Source of the DNA: Nageia nagi
Lineage: Eukaryota; Pinophyta
Reading direction: 5' to 3'
Length of the DNA stretch: 64,000 bases
Assembly (NCBI GenBank): GCA_050084985.1
Contig: JBITNC010000001.1
Coordinates: 97,898,001-97,962,000, forward strand
Shown: positions 11,395-22,300 of the stretch, one piece after another
Layout: every line of letters begins with the position of its first letter
How positions within the stretch are numbered: position 1 is the stretch's first letter
Position numbers and translations under genes: made by a program
The notes under the pieces: generated by a model
Told to the model about the DNA's origin: nothing
Database searches by the model: none
What the model saw: the letters and a program-made list of their open reading frames with translations, nothing else

Positions 11395-12640
11395 TTTACT
11401 CAAAAGTCTCACACTTTCTCGAATGATTAGATTGTTGACTCTGGATGCATGAATCATATGTGTTTTAAAATGACTAAGTTTGATAATTTTTATGAGTATA
11501 GAAAGGATGCAATTGTGATAGGTGATAATTCAATACATGAAGTTCAAGGGATTGGAAGTATATTATTGCACGGAAAGGTTCTTGAAAATATGCTCTATGT
11601 GCCTAAACTCAATATGAACCTTCTTTATGTGATTCAAGTTGAAAGGAAAGGATGCTCATTCAAGTTTAACTCACACTTTTAGTGCATGAAGAAGGGATTT
11701 ACCACTTTGGTGAAAGGATCAATGAAATATGTTCTCTATATTATGGATCAAGTTCCAACAAAGATATGCTTTGCTATGAATGTTTACTTTAGGGGAAATC
11801 TTTGGCATCATCAAGTATGATACCTTAACCACAAAAGCATTCAAATCATAAAAAAGTAAGAACTTGTGAAAGTTTTACTTTTTATATCACCCACAATTGG
11901 TGTTTATGAGAAGTACATCTTAGGTAAGATGAATAGGTAAAAATTTGAGAAAGATAAGGCAACAAAGGTAACACAACCTCTTCAACTTGTGCATTTAGAT
12001 TTGATGGATATGTTTTAGACTAAGTATTTTGAGGGAGCATATTATATCTTGACCTTCATTGATGACTTCAGTAGTATGACATTTAGTTATGTACTCGAGC
12101 ACAAGGATCAAACCTTTGACAAGTTAAAGATTTCAAATCCTTAGTTGAAAATCATAATGAATTAAAATTCAATATGCTAAGATCTAACAATGGGGTTGAA
12201 TATAATAGCAATGATTTAAATAACTATTATGTCAAATATGGGATCAAGAGGTAGTTCACGATCCCTTACACCTCTAAAGAAAATGGTATATTTGAAAGAA
12301 AGAATTGAACTATTAAGAAATGGCTAGGTGAATGTTTGGAAATCTCCCTAGTTTCTTATGGGGTGAAGCTATGAGCACTATGATCTGCATCCTAAATAGG
12401 TGTCCTACGAAAGTAGATGAACATAAAACCTTGTATGAGGCATGGATGAGAAAGAAACCAAACATATCTCACCTTAAGATCTTTGGTTGTGATGCCTATT
12501 CCTTCATTATTTATGAAAAAAAAAGAAGTTGGATAAAAGATTCAAAAAATGCATCTTTATGGGCTATAAGAGTCAGCATAGAGGCTACAAGCTCTACTCT
12601 TATTCCTCTAGAGTGATGTTCATCTTGAGGGATGTAAATT
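11395..12640 (+). pseudogene. Copia-D protease and integrase (degraded)
   Basis: The stretch 11430-11680 is the copia protease: I-V-D-S-G-C-M-N-H-M with catalytic Asp, then I-G-D-N-S-I and L-x-N-M-L-Y-V-P-K-L-N-M-N-L-L. About 11790-11960 is the pre-integrase zinc region, with LWH followed by H but disrupted Cys pairs. The integrase core follows: T-F-I-D-D-F-S-S around 12055, the second acidic region decayed (the usual D-N-G-x-E is S-N-N-G-V-E) near 12190, then P-x-L-P-S-F-L-W-G-E-A and the K-I-F-G-C-D-A-Y motif near 12475. It ends with K-C-I-F-M-G-Y-K (12545 onward). Frameshifts and stops are frequent. Confidence 0.75.
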
Positions 12641-12789
12641 TAATGAAATTCTTGAGAAAATTACTTCTTGTGAGGACTTGGATGATCTTGATGACTCTTC
12701 TATTACAACTAACTATTTGGATTTCAATGTAGATAAGTCATCTTAGGAGAAAAATTCTCCAACACAAAGGATAACTAGAAGTATGATCT

Positions 12790-14250
12790 TAAACAAATCC
12801 TTTTTTTCAAAATTGATAGCAAAAATGAGCCCTATCATTCAATTAAGCTTTGAAAACAAATGCTAGATGGAAGCTGTGAAAGTGGAGTATGAAGCTTTGA
12901 TAAAAAATCAAACTTGGGACTTGGTTCTCTATCCTAATGAATGAAATGTGATTAAAATTAAGTGGATTTACAAGGTTCAAATACAATTCAATTGAGGAAA
13001 ATAAGAAATATAAGGCAACGTTAGTAGCCAAAGGTTTACTTAGAAATAAGAGTTGAGTATGAGGAAACCTTTTCTTAATGGTAAATATGCCCATAGTTAG
13101 TTAATCTTGCTCCTTTAGTAGCTCAAGGATGGAAATTTTGTCAACTTGATGTTAAGATTTATTTTCTCAATGGTGACTTAGATATGGAGATCTACATGAA
13201 TCAACCAAAAGGGTTTGTTGTGGAAGGTAAAAAGTCACTTGTGTACAAGTTAAAGAAGTCCTTGTATGGAATTAACTAATTACCTAAAGCTTGGTACAAA
13301 AAGATTTCATGATACTTTGCAACATTGGTTCTTTAAGTGTTCTCTAATTCAGATCTATATGTGCTCAATTAGGGACAAGACTTGGTCTTTATATAGAACT
13401 TTTAATCATAGGAAATAATCATAAAATCATCCAAAAGTGTATATCTAAACTTAAGGTAACATTTGAAATAATTGATCTTAGTCTCTTGTACTACTACCTT
13501 GGTATCAAGTGTACCAATACAAGGATTGTACTTACCTTTATCAATCCAAGTATATCTCAAATATATTACAAAATTTTGGAATGGAGGAGTGCAAACTTGT
13601 TGATATCCTAATTTCTCCTAGAATCACTCTATCTTTTTGCTCCAACTCTCACTTTGCAGATGCTACATATTACAAGAAACTAATTGGTAGTATTTTTTAT
13701 TTGATTATCTCCATACCAGATATTACCTTTGCAATCAATCTTATAGCATAATTTATGCAAAAATCATATGTTGAGCATGTTAATGTTGTTAAGCAAATCT
13801 TAAGGTATGTTACAAGAATATATGATCTTTCTCTCAAGTATTCCAGTTGCAAGCTCTTTTGTTCTCTCATGGTACTTAGATTTTGACTAAGGGAGAGATA
13901 GAGATGATAGTAAATTAAACTTTTCTTACTTGTTCAACATTAATTTAAGTGCTATCTCTTGATCTTACAAGAAGAAGCCTACTAGTGCTCTCTCCACCAT
14001 AGAGGTAGAATATTGAGTCATGTCAATCATGACCTAAGAAACCATTTGGTTGAGGCATATTATGAAAGAAATTGGGTATTAGAAAGCTCACCCATATCAA
14101 ATTTCTTAAGATAATCAGTTAGCTATTGCTTTAGCAAAGAACCCTATTTCCATCAAAGAATAAAATATGTTGAAATCCAATCATATTTTATCAAGGAGAA
14201 GGTTCTTAATGGTATCTTATAATTGTAGTATTGTCCATTAGTATAAAACT
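12790..14250 (+). pseudogene. Copia-D reverse transcriptase and RNase H (degraded)
   Basis: The RT begins near 12860 with the copia signature E-A-V-K-x-E-x-x-A-L-I-K-N-Q-T-W-D-L-V, continues with K-W-I-Y-K-V, N-F-V-N/Q-L-D-V-K and Y-G-I near 13270, and then decays, with no intact Y-V-D-D box visible. The region 13509-13750 matches the C-terminal connection domain (Y-Q-S-K-Y-I-x-x-I-L, later Y-x-K-L-I-G-S-I-F-Y-L). The RNase H part has K-K-P-T-S-A-L-S-T-I-E-V-E-Y near 13975 and E-T-I-W-L-R near 14040. Many stops and shifts are present. Confidence 0.75.
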
Positions 14251-15028
14251 CCATTTATTTATTCATCAAGCCCCTTCTTGAAGCTCAATTCTACAAGCTT
14301 AGAGAATCTTATTAAACTCATGTTTGTACTGACAACTTCATCCTTGGAGGATTTTTTGGTTGTATAGTATTGATCTTTTTCTATACGTATTCATGATTAA
14401 TTTTCTCTGTGTGAGGAATTAGTTATACATTTTTGAGCATATGATGGCTTCTACTAAGAATGTTTCAATTATCTATATGTGAGGAACCAATATGTGCTTT
14501 TGGCATTGTTTAGTTATCCATATGTAAGGAACTCGTATGTTCTTAAGATCTATTTTTTTATGTTGATTAACACATATTTTTATACAACAAGTGATTATGA
14601 GTATTGGCTTGACATTTTCATGATGACTTATAGTGCACCATTGATCAGTTTATGAAATTCATTACTTGATTAACCTATATTATGTTGATATGAATGTTTA
14701 TATGATGCATCTAACTGGTCTTGTTATGAGTTGTTTATAGCTTGTAACTTTCTTATTGAGAGTGTAGGTTAGCTACTTCAAGTGGGAAGGATCATGGAGG
14801 CTCATCATGTCAACTTGTTATTGAATGAATATTTTGTACAATGAAATCAATTATAGATAATGATTGTATTGTAAACTATTTTTCAAATTGTAAAGTAGTG
14901 AGCCTCAATCTAAGATCTTGCTTGTTTCTAAATATGTAAATGTTTTATCTTTGATTGTATCTCTATGAAGGAGAACTCTCTATTTCTTCTCTTCTCTTCG
15001 CTCTACCCCAATATTGCATTAAGGGGAG
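14251..15028 (+). other. Copia-D 3' untranslated region and polypurine tract
   Basis: AT-rich, without coding signal, containing loosely repeated TATGTGAGGAA(T/C) motifs (14410, 14480, 14520). It ends in TTAAGGGGAG at 15019-15028, the polypurine tract, directly before TGTTGGAATG of the 3' LTR. A short CT-rich run (TTTCTTCTCTTCTCTTCGC) lies just upstream, near 14985-15003. Confidence 0.7.
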
Positions 15029-15599
15029 TGTTGGAATGTATAATACATTCATGTAAGGTATCTTAATGTAATTCACTTAATTTATTTAAAGGTATTTTAG
15101 ATACATTAAGTATTTAGTGAATATGATAATGTAAATTCATTAATACTTAAAAGTATCCCTAGATACCTTTTAACTATTTATGAATAAGATAATGTAACTT
15201 ATCATATGCTCCATCTCATGAGCCTGACCCTTGGGTAAAAGGGTGATGCATGTCATGAAATTATACAATGATTAAATGGGTGATCTAAGGAAAGATTTTA
15301 GCCTATAAATAGAGGACCCTCTCCTTGAGATCACTCACTCAAGTTTGTAGCAAAGTTATGTTCTTATCTAGGTTGTAGGAGAAGTGAAAAAGTTAGTTGT
15401 TGTAAGAGAATGCTCTTTTAGAATAAGAAGATTTTAGATTAGTGGATGTACTCACAAGCTTGGAGGAACCACTTTATATGGCATCATCTTGTGTGAATGT
15501 TATTTCAAGAGTTTGAGTTCTTAATGCTTAAAGAATTAGAGGGAGCTTTCATGTGTTCATGGGCAATTAGGGATTTAGTAATTTAAGCTTATTCTCTCA
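15029..15599 (+). repeat. Copia-D 3' LTR
   Basis: It starts TGTTGGAATGTATAATAC and ends ...AAGCTTATTCTCTCA, i.e. canonical TG...CA. It is followed by CATTC, the target duplication, and then by the resumed copia-B LTR. Confidence 0.9.
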
Positions 15600-15604
15600 C
15601 ATTC

Positions 15605-16009
15605 TAGGGCCAATGTTTGGATGGTAGTTTTCCAATAAATTGAGGAACTTCGATCGAGGTTAATAAGTAGTTTTTGAGCTTGAAATTGCTTGTAGTCTAT
15701 GATTAAAATGTTTCTCTTATTTGAGAGTTTGAGAGATTTATAAAGAGATCATTCTTGTACTCCAAAGAAAGGGTTTTTAGTAAGGTTATGTTGTTGGTGT
15801 ATTTATTATAGAATTTAAAAGATTGATTCAATACAAGGGTTGAAAGATTCTCCATGTATGTAGCCCATATTGGGTGAACCATGTTATTTCTTGTCTCTCT
15901 CATTTGTGTGATTGCTTATTATTTTCCTTAATTATCTTATTGTTTCTTTTATCAAGGAGTAGAAGGACCAATTTGCTTAAAGTTTATTAGCAAATAATTG
16001 GACCTAACA
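15605..16009 (+). repeat. Copia-B 5' LTR, second part
   Basis: It continues the copia-B LTR after the copia-D insertion and matches 20346-20740 (CTAGGGCCAAT...). It ends ...GGACCTAACA at 16009. The joined 5' LTR is about 734 bp against 713 bp for the 3' LTR. Confidence 0.88.
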
Positions 16010-16011
16010 AA

Positions 16012-16023
16012 TGGTATAGAAGC
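16012..16023 (+). other. Copia-B primer binding site
   Basis: TGGTATAGAAGC lies two bases after the 5' LTR. It resembles the tRNA-iMet complementary site TGGTATCAGAGC with two changes. Confidence 0.7.
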
Positions 16024-16439
16024 TTGGTATTTTGTTAGGTTGCTTGGTGAATCTTGCTTGTAGATTTGGACCAAGAGGAGCAAATGGTAAGAAGAAGAAA
16101 GGCTAAAGGAGGAGATATTTAATGGAAAGGATTTCATTTTTAGAAAATGAAAATGGAGGACTACCCATACTAAAAGGACCTCTACCAACCTCTTGAAGAG
16201 AAATCAAAGAAACCCTTATCCATGAAGGATGAAGAGTAGGATTTGTTGGATAGGAAGGCCTTGGTTGTTGTTAGACTTTGCTTAAGCTCTAGTGTAGAAT
16301 TGAATATATTTTAAGTAAGAAAAATACTAAATGTGTAATGGAAAAACTTGCTAAAATGTATTAAAAGCCATTCACCTCAAAGAAGGTATACTTAATGAAA
16401 AGGCATTTAACATGAAATGAATTAAGGTAGTTCAGTTCA

Positions 16440-16860
16440 ATACCATGTTGAGGAGTTCAACACAATAAAAATCTAATTAACTTCAGTTAAAATTGAGTTT
16501 GATGATGAGATAAGAACATTGTTAATATCATGTTCTCTTCCTGATATTTGGAATAACTTGATTATGGTTGTTAGTAATTCTTATTCTAACACAAATTTGG
16601 TATTTGATGAAGTTGTTGGAACTATTCTAAGTGAAGATATGCGGAGAAAGTTTACATGTGAAAGTCTTAATGTTTATCTCATGGTTGAGACAAGAGGAAG
16701 ATTAAGGGAAAGAGAAAGAAGCAATTCAAGAGGAAAATCCAAAGTAATATCACAATCTAAAGGTAAAACTAAATTGAAATGTTGGCATTATGGTAAATGA
16801 AACCACCTTAAAAAGTATTGCTAAAATATAAAAGGAAAACAATGGGAAGTTATAATAATG
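16440..16860 (+). pseudogene. Copia-B gag, C-terminal part (degraded)
   Basis: The open frame 16519-16800 reads like the last third of a plant copia Gag: L-x-S-L-P-x-x-W then a basic linker R-x-R-E-R-x-x-S-R-G-K-S-K, and a zinc knuckle C-W-H-Y-G-K-x-x-H-L-K-K-Y-C in which the second Cys is replaced by Tyr. The N-terminal part (16080-16500) is broken by stops. With the PBS just upstream this is the gag of copia-B, inactive. Confidence 0.7.
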
Positions 16861-16919
16861 AAAGTACTATAATCAAGAAGAAATTGTAGTCAATGAAATA
16901 CTACAAGACACATTGATAT

Positions 16920-18240
16920 TGTCTCTTGATAGGAAGAGTAACTTTTGGGTGATTGATTATGGTGCTTTCATTTCATGCTACTTCACATAAAGAGTACATT
17001 GCAAATTTTATTAATAGTGACTATGGTCAAATACTATTAGGTAATTCACATCCATGAAAGATTGTTGGTATTGGAAATACAATAATGAAATTACCTAATG
17101 ATACACAATGAATTTTAAATGAAGCAAGATATATTCCTAATCTTAAAAGAAATTCATATTAATAAGTAAATTGGATAAGGACTTGGATATATGGTTATAT
17201 TTGGTAACTCTTCTTAGAAGGTTTAAAAGGGTTCAATGGTGGTTGGAAAGGGTAGCAAGGTAGGAACTCTTTATTCACTTACAAATGTATAATTTGATTA
17301 CTTCATGAATCTAGTATCTATAGGTGAAGATGCAACTCTATGGCATAAAAGACTTGGACACATGAGTGAAAAAGGTATGAAAATTTTACACTCTAAGAAG
17401 TCACTTCCTAATCTAAAAGAACTTGACATAAGATTTTGTGAAGATTGTATATATGGAAAATAAAGAAGAGTAAGATTTATGAAAGTAGGCAAAGAGAAGA
17501 AAAAGGAAAGGTTAGAGTTGGTTCATACATACTTGTGGGGTCCTACACAAGTAACTTCACTTATTGGTTCTTCTTACTTTGTCACTTTTATTGATGAATA
17601 TATAAAAAAAATATGGGTTTATTGCATTAATAATAAATCATATATTTTTGAATCATTTAATATTTGGAAGGAATTAGTTTAAAATAGAATAGGTTTAAAG
17701 TTTGAATATCTCAAATGACAATGCTGATGAATTTTGTAGTAAAGAGTTTGACACCTTTTATTCACATAATGACATTAGAAGAATAGAGGTAGTTCCAAGA
17801 AAACCTAAAGAAAATAGGGTTGTGAAAAGAATGAATACGATAATTTTGGAATTGGATAGAAGCATGAGGATATATGGAAGTTTACCTTTATATCTTTGGA
17901 ATAATGTTATTGACATTGATATTTATTTGATTAATAAAGGTCCATCTACTACTTCAAATGAAGGCATTTCAAAGGAAATGTGTACAAGAACAAGGGTAAA
18001 TTAATCATTCCTTATATTCTTTGGTTATGAGGATTTTATATATATTGATAAAGAAAATAAGATGAAACTTTATGCAAAGTATCAAAAATTCTACTTGATT
18101 GGATATGGTATTGATGGTTTGGGTTTCAAATTATGGGATGTTGATAATCAAAAAGTCATTAGAAGTAGAGATATAATATTCAATAAAAAATGCATGTAGA
18201 AAGATAGGTTGTAGGTCAAGCAAAATAAAAAGGAATAGGA
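16920..18240 (+). pseudogene. Copia-B protease and integrase (degraded)
   Basis: The protease remnant is near 16935-17170: a decayed W-x-I-D-x-G-A followed by H-A-T-S-H, then L-x-N-A/E-A-R-Y-I-P-N-L-K-R-N. Pre-integrase: L-W-H-K-R-L-G-H-M-S-E-K-G-M near 17340 with C-E-D-C near 17440, so the HHCC zinc motif is readable. The integrase core has T-F-I-D-E-Y (17587), a D-N-A-D-E-F-like second acidic block (17720) and P-x-x-x-x-E-N-R-V-V-K-R-M-N near 17800, where plant copia usually shows P-Q-Q-N-G-V-x-E-R-x-N. The end, with G-Y-G-x-D-G-x-G-F-x-L-W-D, is near 18100. Confidence 0.78.
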
Positions 18241-18459
18241 ATAAATGTTTTTAACTCTTGATGATGTTTATGAGCATGAAAAACCTAAAGAGAAAAATGA
18301 AAGTCTTGAAAAACAAGATTACCAAACTCCACCTACATTTGTGAGGAAATCTTCAAGGGCTAACTTATACCTCCTAAATATTATTCTCCTTTTCTTTATT
18401 ATATGCTTTATACTGATAGTGGTGAACCTAAGTGATTTTATGAAGCCATGTAGATGAGT

Positions 18460-19890
18460 ACAAAAATTAAGTAGGAGCTTGCTATGAAGGAAGAAATTGA
18501 TTCTTTCTTCAAAACCAAACTTGGAATTTGGTTGAGCTTCCTACAGTTAAAATAGAACTTTCTAATAAATGAATGTATAGTTTGAAGAAAGAGGGAGATG
18601 GTCAAAATAGGTACAAAGAAAGACTTGTGGTAAAATATTTGCTAAAAAAAAAGGTATAGAATTTGATGATATCTTTTCTTTGGTTGTAAAAATGACCTCT
18701 ATTAGAATAATATTGAGTATTATGGCTTCTAAAAATATGTTTTTAACATCCTTATGTAAATATTGCTTTTCTTCATGGGGATTTAAAGGAGGAGATTTAC
18801 AAAACCTCAAGGTTTCATGGTCAAAGATAAAGAAGGTTATTTCTATAAGTTGGAAAAGATCTTGCATGGCCTCAAATAAGCTCCTAGAAAATGGTAGCTT
18901 AAATTTTATATTTTCATGGTACTTAATAAGTTATCAATCAGATAATTGTATGTATTTTAAGAAGATAAATAATGGTAACTATGTTATCTTGCTTTTGTAT
19001 GTGGATGATATGCTACTAGTAGGAACTCGTATGCATGATATTGTTGATCTTAAAGAAAAGTTGGCTAAAACATTTTCAATGAAGGATTTGGGTGAGGCTA
19101 AACAAATTCTTGGAATGAAAATCACTAGAGATAAATAAAACCACATGTTAAAGTGAAATCAAGAAGATTATATTGCAAAGGTGCTAAAAAGTTTTAGTAT
19201 AAAAGATGCAGACTTGTAACTACAACATTGGAAAAATATTTTAAACTCAATAAAGATTTATTTCCTAAGATGAAAGAGGAACAAGAGTCTATGAATAAGG
19301 ATCCCTATGGTTTAGGAGCTAGGATTTTAATGTATGCTATGGTGTGCATTAGAATAGATATATCACAAGTAGTGGGATTTGTAAGCAAACTTATGAATAA
19401 TCTAGAAAAGGATCATTGGGAAGCAATTAATTGGATTCACAAGTATTTGAGGGGTACTTCTCATTACTCCTTGTGTTTTGGAGGTTATAAAATTTGTTTC
19501 CAAGGTTATGTTGATTTAGATATGAAATTTGATCTTAATAATGGGAGAAGCATTACAAGTTTTATCTTTACCATTAGTGTTACAATGGTTAGTTGGATCT
19601 CTAAGCTCCAACAAGTTGTAGCTCTCTCAACCATAGAAGTTGAATATGTTTCTTCTATAGAAACTAGCAAGGAGCCGATTTGGTTACAAATAATGTTTAA
19701 GGAATTGGGTAATAAGAAAGAAGATGTAAATTTATGGAGTGATAATCAAAGTGTTATCCATGTTGCAAATAACGTAGCCTTCTATTAGAGAACTAAACAC
19801 ATTGAACTTAGGTACCACTTCATTCAATCAACGTTGGGGATGGTTAAGTAAAGTTGGGGAAGATTCATATATCTTAAAATCCTATAGATA
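18460..19890 (+). pseudogene. Copia-B reverse transcriptase and RNase H (degraded)
   Basis: RT: N-Q-T-W-N-L-V-E-L-P region near 18515, D-D-I-F-S-x-V-V-K-M-T-S-I-R near 18665, and an intact catalytic box L-L-L-Y-V-D-D-M-L-L-V at about 18990-19020, followed by F-S-M-K-D-L-G-E-A-K-Q-I-L-G-M. RNase H and connection: 19228-19788 is the longest clean frame of the element (186 codons), with H-W-E-A, L-R-G-T, a degraded G-Y-x-D-x-D motif, V-A-L-S-T-I-E-V-E-Y and W-S-D-N-Q-S. The final K-H-I-E-L-R-Y-H-F-I lies past a stop near 19800. Non-functional because of stops elsewhere. Confidence 0.82.
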
Positions 19891-20027
19891 TATTCACCAA
19901 ATTTTTCAAAGGAGAAGTAAGGCTTTTGCTCAACCTTAGTTAGCTTTAAGGAGTAAAGATCAAAATGAGAAGCTTTCTACATATTGCTATAGTTTAGTGT
20001 AGTGGAATTAATCTCCAAGTGGGATAT

Positions 20028-20740
20028 TATTGAGTATAGATCTTGATTCATTGGTTAAGTTTTATTTTCTCATATGTTATTTCTAATTGGTATGCACAAG
20101 GTTGATCCTATAGGATTAGGTAACCAATGGGTCAATTAGCACAAGATAGTTCTAGGTGTTGGAATATCAATCGATCTATAGGAGGTCAAATAGGATCAAT
20201 ATTAGTCTAATGGTGATGATAAAAAAATTGAGAGAATTAAACTCCATTTTATGAAATCAAAATCATACCTCTTCAAGTATTAATTTCATAGATGGGAGTT
20301 ATAGTTAGATTGGAACATTACCCTATAGATTTATTGATCATTCTAGGGCCAATATTAGGATGGTATCTCTCTTATAAATCAAGGAGCTTGGATTGAGGTT
20401 AATATGTACTTTTTTAGCTTAGAATTGATTGTAGTTTTTTATTATGATGTTTTTCTTGTTTGAGATATTTATAGAGAGATCATGCTTGCACTCCAAAGAA
20501 AGGGTTTTTTGGAAGGGTATATTCTTGTTTTGTTTCTTAGAGGAATTGGAATATTGATGCAATACAATGGTTAAAATCTTCTCCATGGATGTAGCCTATA
20601 TTGGTTGAAAATATTAATATCTTGCCTCTCACATTTGTGTGATTACTTATTATTTTTCTCAATTATCTTGTTGTTTCTTTTGCCAATGATTTGGAGGCCT
20701 AATTTTCTTTAAGTTTATTAGAAGATAATTAAACCTATCA
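20028..20740 (+). repeat. Copia-B 3' LTR
   Basis: It starts TATTGAGTATAGATC (first G of the TG changed to A), preceded by the purine tract AAGTGGGA, and ends ...AAACCTATCA. The duplication CATAG follows directly, and the gypsy-A RT frame resumes. Confidence 0.9.
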
Positions 20741-20745
20741 CATAG

Positions 20746-22300
20746 AAGATATGCACAAACTTGTAAGTGATTAATGATATAATCATAAAATATGAGTTTT
20801 TATTACCATGAATGTATGATTTGATGGATTGCCTAAGTAGAGTTTAGTACTTCATAAAGATAGACTTGAAGAGTGTTTATTATAAAATCCAAATTAGATA
20901 AAGGTATGAGTCGAAAATCACATTCACAATAAAATATAGTTGTATGTGTGGTTTAATATGCCATTTTCATTGACCAACACACCAACCACATTCATTTGGT
21001 TAATGAATAATGTTTTGAAGTCAATTCATAGTAACTTTATAATTATTTATTTAGATGATATCTTGGTATTTAGTAAAATAAAAAAAGATCATTTGGTGCA
21101 TTTAAGATTGGTTTTTCAAAGATTGAATGAAAAATAGTTTATAGTCAACTTGAAAAGTGCAAATTTTTGAAGAAATAATTTGTGTACTTGGGATTTGTCA
21201 TTTTCTAAGAAGATTTGTTATGGATTGGTCATCACCAAGAATATTGATTTAGGTAATAAGTTTCTATGGTTTAGAAAATTTTTTATAGGAATTTTAACAA
21301 AATATTTAATTAAATTTATGTGCATATCATGCAAATTTTGAAAGGGTATACATGAATTCAAATATATAATTGCATCAAAGAAGATTTTTCAACTCTTGAA
21401 GGAGGAGGTAATGGAGCAATTGGTTCTAGCATTATTGAAATTCAATAAGGTATTCCAAGTTGATTATAATACTAGGAGGATTGTGATAGGGAGGCATTTT
21501 GAGTTTAAAGGGTAACCCATTGCATATTTCAATGAGAAGTTAAATAAATCCAACATGAAATATTTAATTTATGATTAAAAAAAATTATGCAATTATGTAA
21601 GAAACTAACAAGTAGATACACTTGCTACTAAAGAAGTTTATTTTATTCATGGATGATCACAATATTCAATTCATTAATAACCAAGATAAGTTGAATGGAA
21701 GGCATATGAAGTGGTTTGAATTCATTTAAAGTTATTCATTTATTTTAAAGCACTTGAGTGGTAGAACAAATTAAGTAGTTGATGCATTGAGTAAAATTAG
21801 TTATTTATTATTTAATGAGGTGAGAACTGAGGATTATGTATTTGATTTTACGAGAGTGTGATATATATAAATGAAATGGAATTTAAGAATTCTTAGTCAT
21901 CTTATAATAAACCATACAAAAAACATAGGGATCCATTATTAGACTATTTCATTTAAGAAGGACTATTATTCAAGGGATGGTCATTATGCATAACACTTTG
22001 GGGTGGATAAAATATTGTGATAACTTTTTGAGAGTGAATATTCATTGAGAATGAGTGCAAATATGAAGAAATATATCCAATATTGTAAATTTTATCAATG
22101 CACTAAAGTAAGGAGTTAAAACATCAATTCATAAAAACCATTGATTATTCTGAAGAAACCTTAGGAATATGTAAGCATTGATTTTATTCTTTGACTACCA
22201 AGAACTCAAGTAATGATACTTTCTTTTGTAATTATTAATAGATTTTTAAAGATGACACATTTCTTACCTTTTAAGTTAAATGAATGATGCCTCTCATAGT
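20746..22300 (+). pseudogene. Gypsy-A pol, middle segment: RT, RNase H, start of integrase
   Basis: This resumes the RT broken at 4107: K-I-C-T-N-L-x-V-I-N corresponds to the family's W-R-M-C-x-D-x-R-A-I-N. Next come S-K/I-D-L-K-S-x-Y near 20860, M-P-F-S-L-T-N-T-P-T-T-F at 20960, and the catalytic Y-L-D-D-I-L-V-F-S at 21050. RNase H is visible around 21400-21800, with F-N-K-V-F-Q-V-D, P-I-A-Y-F-N-E-K-L-N and a decayed final A-D-A-L-S motif near 21780. The integrase starts about 22060 (Y-C..C-x-x-x-K zinc remnant), then Y-V-S-I-D-F-I-L-x-L-P-R-T-Q near 22170 and R-F-L-K-M-T-H-F-L-P near 22240. It ends inside N-D-A-S-H at the gypsy-C insertion point. Confidence 0.82.

Larger units (their letters stand above)
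4437..15599 (+). mobile_element. Copia-D, Ty1/copia LTR retrotransposon (hosts a solo LTR of family C)
   Basis: The element lies inside the 5' LTR of copia-B. Its flanks CATTT (4432-4436) and CATTC (15600-15604) are a 5 bp target duplication with one later change. LTRs are 4437-5000 and 15029-15599. The PBS begins TGGTATCA at 5003, and the polypurine tract AAGGGGAG (15021-15028) abuts the 3' LTR. Gag, protease, integrase, RT and RNase H run from 10495 to about 14250, all with stops. The leader between PBS and gag is unusually long, about 3.6 kb even after removing the solo LTR at 6424-8254. A second copy of its LTR, solo and inverted, lies at 62347-62878. Confidence 0.9.
4108..20740 (+). mobile_element. 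Copia-B, Ty1/copia LTR retrotransposon (hosts copia-D in its 5' LTR)
   Basis: The element is bounded by a perfect 5 bp target duplication, CATAG, at 4103-4107 and 20741-20745. Its 5' LTR is split by copia-D into 4108-4436 and 15605-16009; its 3' LTR is 20028-20740. The internal region carries a PBS (TGGTATAGAAGC at 16012), gag, protease, integrase, RT and RNase H in the Ty1/copia order, and a purine-rich tract (AAGTGGGA) before the 3' LTR. Without the nested insertion it would be about 5.5 kb, normal for plant copia. All domains contain stops, so it is dead. The insertion interrupts the RT of gypsy-A. Confidence 0.9.

Noticed and set aside
12843-13094. Minus-strand ORF opposite the copia-D RT
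   Set aside because: Antisense shadow of the RT, whose sense strand has the conserved motifs.
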